DNA of 64,000 bases from an uncultured Siphonobacter sp. (GTDB lineage: Bacteria; Bacteroidota; Bacteroidia; Cytophagales; Spirosomataceae). Shown here piece by piece: positions 1 through 8,301 of the stretch (the first letter of the stretch is position 1; the number at the start of each line of letters is the position of its first letter). The stretch lies in the NCBI GenBank assembly GCA_913775095.1, contig CAJYIW010000024.1, positions 186,001 to 250,000 on the forward strand, written 5' to 3'. The notes below the pieces were generated by a model that had not been told where the DNA came from, made no database searches, and was given only the letters and a program-made list of their open reading frames with translations. The position numbers and the translations under genes were made by a program.

Positions 1-686
1 TAATCGTACCTTATTGGAATTGAAATAAGGTTTTCGTACCACTCCCAAAGCCACTCCCAGTAGTCTTAATCGTACCTTATTGGAATTGAAATGCAAGTAG
101 ACCTCTAATGGTAGCACCCTCAGATTTTGTCTTAATCGTACCTTATTGGAATTGAAATATATTGTAGATGGTCGCAGCAAGCCAGGTTACGAAATGTCTT
201 AATCGTACCTTATTGGAATTGAAATGGCGATTGCCTGTAAAGATGTTGCTGCCTCCCGATAGTCTTAATCGTACCTTATTGGAATTGAAATATAGAAATG
301 GTCTGCGTTCCGGGAAGTACAGGGAAGTCTTAATCGTACCTTATTGGAATTGAAATATGACCGGCTGTATTTGCAGGAAATGTGCTACGAAGTCTTAATC
401 GTACCTTATTGGAATTGAAAATAGAGATGCCAAAAAGGCTGAGCTCACATCCCTAAGCGGTCTTAATCGTACCTTATTGGAATTGAAATGGATTCGGACA
501 TGCTCCGGCTTCTGGATAGTCCTAAGTCTTAATCGTACCTTATTGGAATTGAAATTTCTTTGACTGGAGTTTTGAAACAGGCGAAGAAATGGTCTTAATC
601 GTACCTTATTGGAATTGAAATAAGATAATTTGGGTTGGTTTTGCTATATACATGACGTCTTAATCGTACCTTATTGGAATTGAAAT

Positions 687-716
687 AGGTCACGGTGCTT
701 TTTCGCATCGTGACCT
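687..716. other. Hairpin inside CRISPR spacer 11
   Basis: The spacer between the repeats at 657 and 722 contains a 12-bp stem (arms 687-698 and 705-716, one G-T wobble) around the loop TTTTTC. A palindromic spacer is unusual. It probably copies a hairpin, perhaps a terminator, in the invading element. Confidence 0.7.
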
Positions 717-751
717 TCTGTGTCTTAATTGTACCTTATTGGAATTGAAAT

Positions 752-772
752 CCAGGGAAGCCTGGTTTTTTT
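752..772 (+). terminator. Terminator-like hairpin plus T-tract inside CRISPR spacer 12
   Basis: The spacer opens with CCAGG, loop GAAG, CCTGG, directly followed by seven T. This is the form of a short intrinsic terminator in the inferred direction of array transcription. The stem is only 5 bp, so its strength is uncertain. Confidence 0.45.
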
Positions 773-987
773 GTTCTTCGTCCGCCTGTCTTAATCGTAC
801 CTTATTGGAATTGAAATAAAGAAATTTATCGGGAATTCCGTACCTCCCAAGTAGTCTTAATCGTACCTTATTGGAATTAAAATCGAAAACACCGCCGAAT
901 TGTATTGACCCCACAACTTATCTTAATCGTACCAGGCCTGAAGGCACGCTCGGATTTTCACTTAGGATACGCCCCCGGAATCAGAGC

Positions 988-3282
988 TTAATTAATTTCA
1001 TTCTTCTTGACCTCAAACGTATACGTCTGACTTCCGCTCAGGCCGGACGAACTTACCCCCTGCACTACGACGCGGTAATGGCCGGACAAATCGGAAGTGA
1101 AGAATTGCAGCGGCTGCCTGCCTTTCGCCTTCGGCTCCCAGAAGAGTAAGGGACGGAAATCGGCCGTACGGCTTTCGCGTTGGGCAGGCGTATCGTAACG
1201 CGGTGAATAAAACTCCCGACTGGCCTGAACGCCTTCATAGGAAGTCACCAGCCCTTCGGGCTGATACCCCGCTATATCTCCTTTGTAGCTCAGAAAACTA
1301 ACGATTCCGTTGAAAACGGCCGGCCCCAGGGCGTATCGTTTGTTGACAATGTCCAGCCGTTTAATTTTCAGTGGATCAATCGCTAACAATTTATTCAGAT
1401 CAAAGATCGGTACGCCATCGAGCAGCACCATGGGTGGATAGGTAAAGTTGTAATCCGTTCGTCCCACCATTAAAAAGCGGAAACGCCCCTGCGAACGTCG
1501 AACATCTACTTCGGGAACGTATTCCCGCATGACTTCTTCCAGGACCGGGAATCGCGTGTAGGCATCCAGGTAATAGGTCTGGTCGGCCCGTCCGTAAAAA
1601 AAGGCCGTATCCGGAAGAGCTGAGTTCTGATACAGCGGCAGGTACGCATTCCGAACCTGCATATTGATGCTCCGACTCAGCAATGAGCTTTCTTCTTTGG
1701 GATTAACGGAAAAAACGGGCAGACTGCGGGAAGAATACTGATCCGAAAAAGAACTTTCCAGCTCGACCTGATGCAGACTATCGGCCGTCTGTACGACAAT
1801 TTCATTCAGGCCCCTGAAATGACGCATTTCGAAAAATACCCGTCCGTCCGAGTCACTTATGGCGGGATACACCCACAAATCACGCCCCGGAGCATTCATG
1901 TACACCTGAGCTCCTCTCACGGGCTTCCCGTTCGCATCCGTCACTTTTCCCCAGACGATGTGATCTTCGTATTCAGGAATATGTTTGAGGGGATTTTTCC
2001 GAAGAACCTCCTCCCAGCGGAATCGGCTCCAGCCGTGGGTGAGCATCACCAGGTCGGGTTCTGCTTTCGGATTCGTCAGGTAATAGGCCGGAGATTCGAC
2101 CGTTCCTTTCAAATCAGAACTGAGCCAGAGGTAGCTGTACACATCCTCGGTTTCGTTCCGGGCCAGGGAATCCAGTCGATACACGGAAACGGACAAGTCC
2201 GAGGAATCGGCGGTTTGCACCGCCAGCGAAACGGGCTGACGGGTGGCGTAGACGGGTTTGTCGGTCTTAACCTGAATGGCTAATCTTCGCTCCGGACGTT
2301 TGAAGTAAAGCCGCTCGCAAACGGGCTCCTGCCGGGCATTGAATAAAGTGATGTGTGAGATACCTTCCTGCAATTGAGCCAGTGGCACCCGGAAACGAGC
2401 CTTCCCGTTTTGCAGCGACTGGCGTTCCGAGAACCGCACGGACTGCCGGGTGTGAATGAGCACGTACACCGATTCCTCCGCTCCCTGGGCCTCTACTTCA
2501 ACGATTAATTCCTGAGTGGGTCCGCTTTGAACGTGCAAAACGTATCCCTTTTCCTGAACGGGCGGAAGAGGAATGGACTGCTCCTGTTTCCCGGCCTCCT
2601 GCAGCACCGCCCGGTACGTTTCTCCGGCTTTGGGTGTCAGCTCGAAGGTTCCCAGTCCCAGATGCCGGGGCTGAAAACGGACGATGGTATCATTAGTCTG
2701 ATTGACGATGGCTCCCGAAAAAGATACCCCCTTACCCGACTCATTGATTCCGCGAAATGCGACGGTGCTCTTCAGGTTCTGAACCAGATGCCCTCCCTCG
2801 GGGAAAAACTGAAGATCCAGTTCGGAGTCGCCGGCTTCAGCGGGAATCTTGGTAAAGGTGTTGACAATGCTGATCGTTTTTTCAAAGTAAAGCTCCGGAC
2901 TGAAATTCTTCATCCAGTTAGTATAGGCCCGCAGCGTGTAATGCCCGGACTGAATGGTAGCGGGTAACACCAGCATTCCGTGGCCCGAACCCTGCTTCAG
3001 GGCTATTTTGCTTTGCAGAACCACGCCATGACTTAAATCCAGTAATTCCAGGTAAGCCACTTTACTCAAATCCAGGGGCCGGTGCGTCTGTCCATCCTGA
3101 GCGTACAGTTTGAACCAGATACTCTCGCCCACAACGTAAGAGGAACGATCGGTATGCACGTAGAGTTTTTCCTGAACGGCCTGCCGGCTGTACGCATCCA
3201 GAGCCTGCCGCACGACTTCCTGAGCCTGAAGCTGCGAAGCCCGGAACCCGATGAAACACAAAAGCAAAAATCGTAACTTCAT
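988..3282 (-). CDS. MG2-domain / TonB-plug-like envelope protein
   Basis: A 764-residue secreted protein with a signal peptide ending near SQLQAQ. Residues about 35-130 (KLYVHTDRSSYVVGESIWFK) resemble the MG2 macroglobulin domain seen in many large Bacteroidota envelope proteins. Around 450-530 a GKVTDANGKPVRGAQVYM stretch matches a carboxypeptidase-regulatory fold, and around 610-670 PPMVLLDGVPIFDLNKL resembles a TonB-receptor plug. There is no C-terminal beta-barrel, so it is not itself a receptor. It is last in a minus-strand operon, 13 bp after the DUF4249 lipoprotein gene and downstream of a TonB receptor, so a partner role at the outer membrane is likely. Exact function is unknown. The left side abuts the old end of the CRISPR array with no visible terminator. 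Confidence 0.85.
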   Translation of the reverse strand: MKLRFLLLCFIGFRASQLQAQEVVRQALDAYSRQAVQEKLYVHTDRSSYVVGESIWFKLYAQDGQTHRPLDLSKVAYLELLDLSHGVVLQSKIALKQGSGHGMLVLPATIQSGHYTLRAYTNWMKNFSPELYFEKTISIVNTFTKIPAEAGDSELDLQFFPEGGHLVQNLKSTVAFRGINESGKGVSFSGAIVNQTNDTIVRFQPRHLGLGTFELTPKAGETYRAVLQEAGKQEQSIPLPPVQEKGYVLHVQSGPTQELIVEVEAQGAEESVYVLIHTRQSVRFSERQSLQNGKARFRVPLAQLQEGISHITLFNARQEPVCERLYFKRPERRLAIQVKTDKPVYATRQPVSLAVQTADSSDLSVSVYRLDSLARNETEDVYSYLWLSSDLKGTVESPAYYLTNPKAEPDLVMLTHGWSRFRWEEVLRKNPLKHIPEYEDHIVWGKVTDANGKPVRGAQVYMNAPGRDLWVYPAISDSDGRVFFEMRHFRGLNEIVVQTADSLHQVELESSFSDQYSSRSLPVFSVNPKEESSLLSRSINMQVRNAYLPLYQNSALPDTAFFYGRADQTYYLDAYTRFPVLEEVMREYVPEVDVRRSQGRFRFLMVGRTDYNFTYPPMVLLDGVPIFDLNKLLAIDPLKIKRLDIVNKRYALGPAVFNGIVSFLSYKGDIAGYQPEGLVTSYEGVQASREFYSPRYDTPAQRESRTADFRPLLFWEPKAKGRQPLQFFTSDLSGHYRVVVQGVSSSGLSGSQTYTFEVKKNEIN

Positions 3283-3295
3283 GGAATACGGGAAA

Positions 3296-4423
3296 TTAGA
3301 ACCAATCCGGTTTTTTCAGGCTACCACCGAGATACCGGCAATCGGCACAAGTGGCCGAAACCGTGATATAACGCGTCGGCATGTCAAGTTCGTTAATGAT
3401 CTTCTGGCTGAAGTCTGAGGTTTGATAAATCTCCGTAGTCGACAGCGTATCGGCAGGTGAATAACATTGAGGGTAAGTCCCCGGAAACCACCCGCCAAAC
3501 TGATAAGGGGTGACCGTGAGCCGCTTCTGTTGTTCGGTACCGGCACTGAAGTAACCAAACACCAGCTCCTCAGCATTGCTGGTGCAGCGAATATTACCCG
3601 TCAGAACCGAGGGCTGCGGATCGAACAACCCGCCCGTTGTTTCGGTCGATCGGGCCAGCATATCCCAGTACTCATAGGCCTCCTGAGACAATGCGTACTG
3701 TCTTACCAGCAGGCTGTATTTGATTAAAAGCTTGTTACTGCTGCCATTGATGTTTACCAGCGGCTGATTCATGATGCGGTCCTGCGACAATTTCGCGGAA
3801 GTACCAATCTTGATATCCGTAGACTTATCCGTACGCCAGCAACGATACAGCATAAGCTGCCGGGGAGTAATCTTCTTGATCCCATAGGCGATGGAATCCT
3901 TGCTGTAAAAGGCACTGGTGTACTCGTAGGTTTCTTCAATTTTCCAGCGGTAAAACCAGGTGTTATTATTCGGATCGTGGGTGTTGACCATAAACCGCAT
4001 CAGCCCATTTGCCCGATCAGGCTGAAAATGGATGCTGTCAACAGCCGGCGTTCGTTTGACCTCCACGTAATCCGAGGCATACTCCTTCCCATCACGCGTA
4101 GTAATCTGAAGGCGAAATTTTTCCGCAGTTAAAAAGTTGCGGGGTAAGAGAATGTAACGCCCGGAACTGATTTCCCGCAGGGATACCTGCGTACCCTGGT
4201 CACCCATAATACGAACATTTGCTCCCGTTTCGCTGGAAGACCCCTCCCCACTGTTAAGCGACTGCGTTCGGGATAACAGAATGGTAGAAGTATCACTACC
4301 CACGTTCAGAAAGCCGCTCACGACCAGATAACGGCCATCGACCAGATTCTCGGATGGCTTGAACGGATCAATACACCCCGCCGCCAGTATCCCTAAGAAA
4401 AGAAATAATACCAGGTATTTCAT
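3296..4423 (-). CDS. DUF4249 family lipoprotein
   Basis: A 375-residue protein with a lipoprotein signal: a hydrophobic stretch ends in LAAGC, so Cys17 is the likely lipidated residue. The following CIDPF, the TILLSRTQSLN segment and the paired-cysteine C-terminal region (ATCADCRYLGG) are typical of DUF4249, a Bacteroidota family regularly encoded beside TonB-dependent receptors. It lies between the receptor gene (49 bp upstream) and the MG2/plug-like gene (13 bp downstream), and is probably a surface or periplasmic partner of that receptor. The substrate is unknown. Confidence 0.9.
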   Translation of the reverse strand: MKYLVLFLFLGILAAGCIDPFKPSENLVDGRYLVVSGFLNVGSDTSTILLSRTQSLNSGEGSSSETGANVRIMGDQGTQVSLREISSGRYILLPRNFLTAEKFRLQITTRDGKEYASDYVEVKRTPAVDSIHFQPDRANGLMRFMVNTHDPNNNTWFYRWKIEETYEYTSAFYSKDSIAYGIKKITPRQLMLYRCWRTDKSTDIKIGTSAKLSQDRIMNQPLVNINGSSNKLLIKYSLLVRQYALSQEAYEYWDMLARSTETTGGLFDPQPSVLTGNIRCTSNAEELVFGYFSAGTEQQKRLTVTPYQFGGWFPGTYPQCYSPADTLSTTEIYQTSDFSQKIINELDMPTRYITVSATCADCRYLGGSLKKPDWF

Positions 4424-4436
4424 CTCCGTATCGAAA

Positions 4437-4467
4437 GGGTCTTCCTCGCTGAATCAGACGAAGACCC
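4437..4467 (-). terminator. Intra-operon stem-loop between receptor and DUF4249 genes
   Basis: Arms GGGTCTTC (4437-4444) and GAAGACCC (4460-4467) form an 8-bp stem. On the minus strand it is followed by only a short T run (TTTCG). It may reduce expression of the two downstream genes or protect the receptor transcript; it is a weak terminator at best. Confidence 0.3.
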
Positions 4468-4472
4468 GGGTT

Positions 4473-7238
4473 TTAAAATTTAAAATTATAGGTAATACTT
4501 GGGATGGGCTGTCCGAAAATCGAGAGCTGATAGCCATTGATTTTTCCACCTTCCGTGAGAAAAAACACCGAGTAAGGATTCCGTCGACCCAGTAAATTAT
4601 ACACCGAAAGCGTCCAGGAACTGTGGGCCAGCTTTCGGACCCTGTGGTTACCCTCAATGTTAATGCCTATGTCCGTCCGGATGTAATCCGGGATGCGGGC
4701 CTGATTTCGTTCGGCATAGTAAATCCGCAGGACGCCATCCATGTAATACTGCCCGCGGGGCGGCGTGTAGGGGCGGCCCGTGCTGTAGGTAAAGTTCATC
4801 GAGAAACTCAGCCGTCGATTGACCCGATAGTTGCTGATCAAAGAAAAATCGTGCGGTTTATCGTAATTGGCCGGATAATAATTTCCCTTATTCGGTACAT
4901 CGGCCATGGTCGGATCGCTGGCTTTTAGTAACGTTCGTGAGTAAGTATAACTGGCCCATCCGTTGAGTTTACCCGTCAGTTTTTTCAGTAATACTTCCAC
5001 TCCGTACGCTTTACCTAAGGCCGATATAACGGCCGTTTCAATCTGACGATTCAGAATTAACGAGTCCCCACTTTTGTAATCCAGTACATTCCTTAAATTC
5101 TTGTAATACCCTTCCACCGAAAGTTCAATCGAGCCGGAACGCAGGTTTTTATAGATACCGAACGAATACTGTTGTCCCATCTGTGGTTTCAGGTAAGGAT
5201 CGCTCAATTTCCAGACATCCGTGGGTGAAATAGCCGCCGTGTTGGAAAGCATCTGAATGTACTGACGGGTGGTATTAAAACCAGCCTTGATCGATAAAGT
5301 AGACGAAGCCATATACCGCAGAGACAGGCGATATTCAGGGCCCATGTAGTGCTGGATAATATGGCCCGATCCATAGGATTGGAAGCCCGTCGTGTATAAC
5401 TTATCAATCGGTAATCCTTCGGCATACTGAGCCACGTTTTTCGGGCCCAGATACTGAAACATGGAGAGACGAATGCCCGCAGTAATGGCCAGGTTCCGGT
5501 TTACATCGTAGCGTTCCGAAACGTAGACCGCACTTTCCTGCCCCTGCTCGGGTTCCATGATCTCCGGTTTGACGAGCGACTCTCCTCCGTAGGGATAAAA
5601 AGAACCGGGCTGAACCTTATAACGAATGGTATTAACCCCGAAATCCAGCGTATGTTTGGTATTGGGAATGTAACTAAAATCAGCCTTTAGACTCGACTGA
5701 TTAATACCGAATTTCAGATGGTAGGCATTGATCGGAAACTGATCTCCCTGAATATCGTAGCGATAACGGGTATAGGCTCCGGTAAAGGTTCCAAATAACT
5801 TCGGATTGAAGATTCGCTTCCATTTAATGGAGGCTAACTGACTCTCGTAACGATACGTAGTATCGGAATTGAATTTGAACTGATCGTTACTGATATACCC
5901 CATAATCATCAGACTATTTTTCTGATTGATTTCGTGGTTTAGCTGCACATTCACATCATAAAAAGAAGCCCGGCTTTTATTATACCGGGCATCCGTTACC
6001 TGCTTCAGAATCCAGTTGGAATAAGACGAACGACCACTCACCATGATTGAAGTCCGGTCTTTAATCAGGGGACCTTCCAGCGTTAATCGTCCGGTTAATA
6101 AGCCAATGCCTCCCGAACCCGAAAACTTCTTTTTATTCCCTTCGCGGGTGGTAATGTCCAGTACCGATGATAAACGACCTCCCAGTCGGGCCGGAATGTC
6201 ACTTTTATAGAGTTCAATTTCCTTTAAGATATCAGGATTAAATGCGGAGAAAAACCCAAATAAGTGGGAAGGGTTATAGACCGTAGCATCATTGAATAAA
6301 ATCAGATTCTGATCGGTAGAACCACCCCGGACATTCAGCCCGGTGCTGCTTTCCCCCACCGACTTCACGCCCGGCAGGGTGAGCACTACCCGCAGGGCAT
6401 CCGTTTCACCGAAGGCCGTAGGCACCTGCTTCATCGTCTTGATGGTCAGTTTGGACACGCCCATCTGATTGCTGGTCACGCTGGCGTCGAGGTCAGATTT
6501 AACCAGAATTTCCTTCAAAGCGGTGATGCTTTCAATCATTTCGATATTCAGGGTCCCGTTGGAATACAGCACCACCTGCCGCTGGGATTCCCGCATGCCA
6601 ATACTTCGCACCTTCAGGGTGTGACGACCCCGGGGCAGCGTCAGGTTGTAATTGCCAAAGGCATCTGTGGAGGTTCCGGCGGTAGATTTTTCTACCGTGA
6701 TGTACGCTCCGATGACGGGTTCGCCCGTAACTATATTCCGCACGGATCCGCTTATAGTCGCATTACCGGGTTTAATTCGGTACGTCTTTATTCCAATATC
6801 ATATATCTTACTTTCTGCCGTTGAAAGGAGCCGGGCTGTCAATTCTTTGTCGTGAAAGTCGTAGGAAACCGTCGTATCCAATTCCCGGTTGGCATCAAAG
6901 ACCCCGTTTGGTAAAGCAGTAATGATGGGACGATCTTTCGTTATGAAAATACGGTTCTGGGCATCAATGGCGTATTTTAAATCCGTGTCCTGAAAAAGCT
7001 GATTTAAAAAGGAAGGTAAGGATTTTTTCGTTACACTGGCCGTCACAAACACACTGTCCGTATCCGCCTGATTGTAGTAGAAGTAATACTCAGAATTCTT
7101 TTCAATAACCTTCACAAAATTCTGAAAACTCAGTCCCGTAACCGTGCCGCTCACGGTTTTACCATCGAACGATAACTGGGCCGAAGCCCGGAAGCTGAAG
7201 AAACCAATGACTAAGAAAAAAAGGAGAAGTTTTTTCAT
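4473..7238 (-). CDS. TonB-dependent outer membrane receptor with STN and carboxypeptidase-regulatory domains
   Basis: A 921-residue receptor. After a signal peptide (to about residue 20, RASAQ) comes a secretin/TonB short N-terminal (STN) type domain (about 25-100), a region of unclear fold, a carboxypeptidase-regulatory-like domain (about 165-240, ISGSVRNIVTGEPVIGAYIT), a plug (about 255-365, LNVRGGSTDQNLILFNDATV) and a beta-barrel ending in aromatic YNFKF, as outer-membrane proteins do. The STN domain usually signals to an anti-sigma factor, but no FecR-type gene is next to it. Its start overlaps the stop of the upstream gene by 4 bp, so the two are translationally coupled. Ligand unknown. 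Confidence 0.93.
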   Translation of the reverse strand: MKKLLLFFLVIGFFSFRASAQLSFDGKTVSGTVTGLSFQNFVKVIEKNSEYYFYYNQADTDSVFVTASVTKKSLPSFLNQLFQDTDLKYAIDAQNRIFITKDRPIITALPNGVFDANRELDTTVSYDFHDKELTARLLSTAESKIYDIGIKTYRIKPGNATISGSVRNIVTGEPVIGAYITVEKSTAGTSTDAFGNYNLTLPRGRHTLKVRSIGMRESQRQVVLYSNGTLNIEMIESITALKEILVKSDLDASVTSNQMGVSKLTIKTMKQVPTAFGETDALRVVLTLPGVKSVGESSTGLNVRGGSTDQNLILFNDATVYNPSHLFGFFSAFNPDILKEIELYKSDIPARLGGRLSSVLDITTREGNKKKFSGSGGIGLLTGRLTLEGPLIKDRTSIMVSGRSSYSNWILKQVTDARYNKSRASFYDVNVQLNHEINQKNSLMIMGYISNDQFKFNSDTTYRYESQLASIKWKRIFNPKLFGTFTGAYTRYRYDIQGDQFPINAYHLKFGINQSSLKADFSYIPNTKHTLDFGVNTIRYKVQPGSFYPYGGESLVKPEIMEPEQGQESAVYVSERYDVNRNLAITAGIRLSMFQYLGPKNVAQYAEGLPIDKLYTTGFQSYGSGHIIQHYMGPEYRLSLRYMASSTLSIKAGFNTTRQYIQMLSNTAAISPTDVWKLSDPYLKPQMGQQYSFGIYKNLRSGSIELSVEGYYKNLRNVLDYKSGDSLILNRQIETAVISALGKAYGVEVLLKKLTGKLNGWASYTYSRTLLKASDPTMADVPNKGNYYPANYDKPHDFSLISNYRVNRRLSFSMNFTYSTGRPYTPPRGQYYMDGVLRIYYAERNQARIPDYIRTDIGINIEGNHRVRKLAHSSWTLSVYNLLGRRNPYSVFFLTEGGKINGYQLSIFGQPIPSITYNFKF

Positions 7239-7957
7239 CTGATTTGATCGTAATAAGCCGCCATTTCACCGATATTCTTTTCCCGGTTTTCTTTGAATAG
7301 TTTCCCCCGCATGAATCTCCGCACTTCGCGTTTTTTATCACCAAACAGCTTCAGAACGGAACTCTTGCTTTTAACCTGATAGTACTTCTCATCCTTACGG
7401 ATGTAATAGCGATCATCAACCGCGTAAATAATCTGAACGACCTTTTCCGAAAGGTCTTCGGTACGGGTTTTAAAACGCTTGCAGTATACTTTTGTCTGGC
7501 CATCGTAGATCACTTCGTAAAAACCCGGCTTAAGTCCTGAATCTATTCGGGTAAATCGATGATCATGAATCGTAAAGTCCGACAAATCTTCTGAACTTAA
7601 TATGATTCGGTGGAGTCCATCCTGATTCTGAATCACATACATATCCCGGTGAATATCATAAACGGCGACGACCCCGGTATAGGCATGCCCGGCGTAAACG
7701 ATGGACGTGGTATCCCAGTCGAATGACTCAAAAAACTGATGACCCGTGGGCCGAAATTCCTGAATAGTATATTCCCTACCGTTAAAGTAACGGGCGTTTG
7801 AAAACGTAGCTTTTGTGTAGAGATCAATAGCCGATTGCCGGGCCGTTAATACGGCCAGTGAATCCGTTTTTTGTGCACAGGCTAACGTTATTCCCCCAAG
7901 AAAATAAAAGAAGCATAACAGCCGGAAACGGCTCTGCCGGAGGGATAAAAGGGACAT
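7235..7957 (-). CDS. Secreted protein of unknown function, first gene of the receptor operon
   Basis: A 240-residue protein with a signal peptide (to about residue 29, TLACAQ). No family with a known activity is recognised. The body is rich in beta-strand-like segments with many Tyr and Phe, and the C-terminal third is basic (KLFGDKKREVRRFMRGKLFKENREK). Proteins of this size are often found next to DUF4249/TonB receptor pairs in Bacteroidota. The 4-bp ATGA overlap with the receptor gene indicates co-translation, so it may be a periplasmic or outer-membrane partner of that receptor. Confidence 0.8.
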   Translation of the reverse strand: MSLLSLRQSRFRLLCFFYFLGGITLACAQKTDSLAVLTARQSAIDLYTKATFSNARYFNGREYTIQEFRPTGHQFFESFDWDTTSIVYAGHAYTGVVAVYDIHRDMYVIQNQDGLHRIILSSEDLSDFTIHDHRFTRIDSGLKPGFYEVIYDGQTKVYCKRFKTRTEDLSEKVVQIIYAVDDRYYIRKDEKYYQVKSKSSVLKLFGDKKREVRRFMRGKLFKENREKNIGEMAAYYDQIR

Positions 7958-8266
7958 AGTTTTAGGTAAGGCCTAGAGCAGGTGAATTACATTTAGAATC
8001 CGAAGGTATGAAAATAAAGAATAAAGTAACTCATTACTTTATTCTTTGCGATCTAGATTTAGTATTTAACGACCACTTTCCGCTTTGAAGACCTCTAACT
8101 GGAGTAGAGTTATCCACTTTTCCGGATCTGAAACGACTTCCCGCGAGCCTGGGCATTCGATCAGGCACTAAAACAAATCGGCTCTGCTGCTGGTCTATCC
8201 GATTATTTGGGCCATTTTTATTAGTGAAAACCCTTTTAAATTGTCAATCATACACTTAAATTTCGT
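7958..8266. promoter_or_regulatory. Divergent intergenic region with a perfect inverted repeat
   Basis: No gene is seen here. At 8016-8047 there is a perfect inverted repeat with 14-bp arms (AAAGAATAAAGTAA and its complement) around CTCA. On the minus strand a TACCTTCG element (complement of 8001-8008) is one base from the Bacteroidota -7 consensus TAnnTTTG and would place a start about 37 nt ahead of the operon's first ATG. The palindrome would then cover the -33 region, as an operator would. This reading is inference. Confidence 0.4.
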
Positions 8267-8274
8267 TACCTTTG
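8241..8274 (+). promoter_or_regulatory. Predicted Bacteroidota-type promoter of the sugar dehydrogenase fusion gene
   Basis: TACCTTTG at 8267-8274 matches the -7 consensus TAnnTTTG, with a TTG at 8241-8243 at a -33-like distance (23 bp). The box includes the in-frame TTG at 8272, so that TTG is unlikely to be the start codon and the ATG at 8302 is favoured. Confidence 0.55.
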
Positions 8275-8301
8275 AGTACGATCTCTAAACAACAAATTCT
8301 T

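Larger units (their letters stand above)
1..933 (+). CRISPR. CRISPR array, leader-distal end, cut by the left window edge
   Basis: The direct repeat is 30 bp, starts GTCTTAATCG and ends GGAATTGAAAT. The first copy (1-26) lacks its first four bases because the window starts inside it. Complete copies begin at 63, 129, 196, 262, 327, 392, 460, 526, 592, 657, 722, 788 and 854, and a truncated last copy lies at about 920-933. Spacers are 35-38 bp and all different. Copies at 392 (last base), 722 (C to T) and 854 (G to A) are mutated, and the last is cut short, so the right end is the old, leader-distal end and the array should be read left to right. The 3' end ATTGAAAT resembles the 8-nt Cas6 handle of type I-B and type III repeats; that subtype call is inference, since no cas gene is in view. 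Confidence 0.97.

Noticed and set aside
168-353. Open frame across CRISPR repeats
   Set aside because: It only reflects the regular repeat spacing; the array explains it.
8272-8301. TTG start for the sugar dehydrogenase fusion
   Set aside because: The TTG is part of the predicted -7 box, and the ATG at 8302 begins a better signal peptide.
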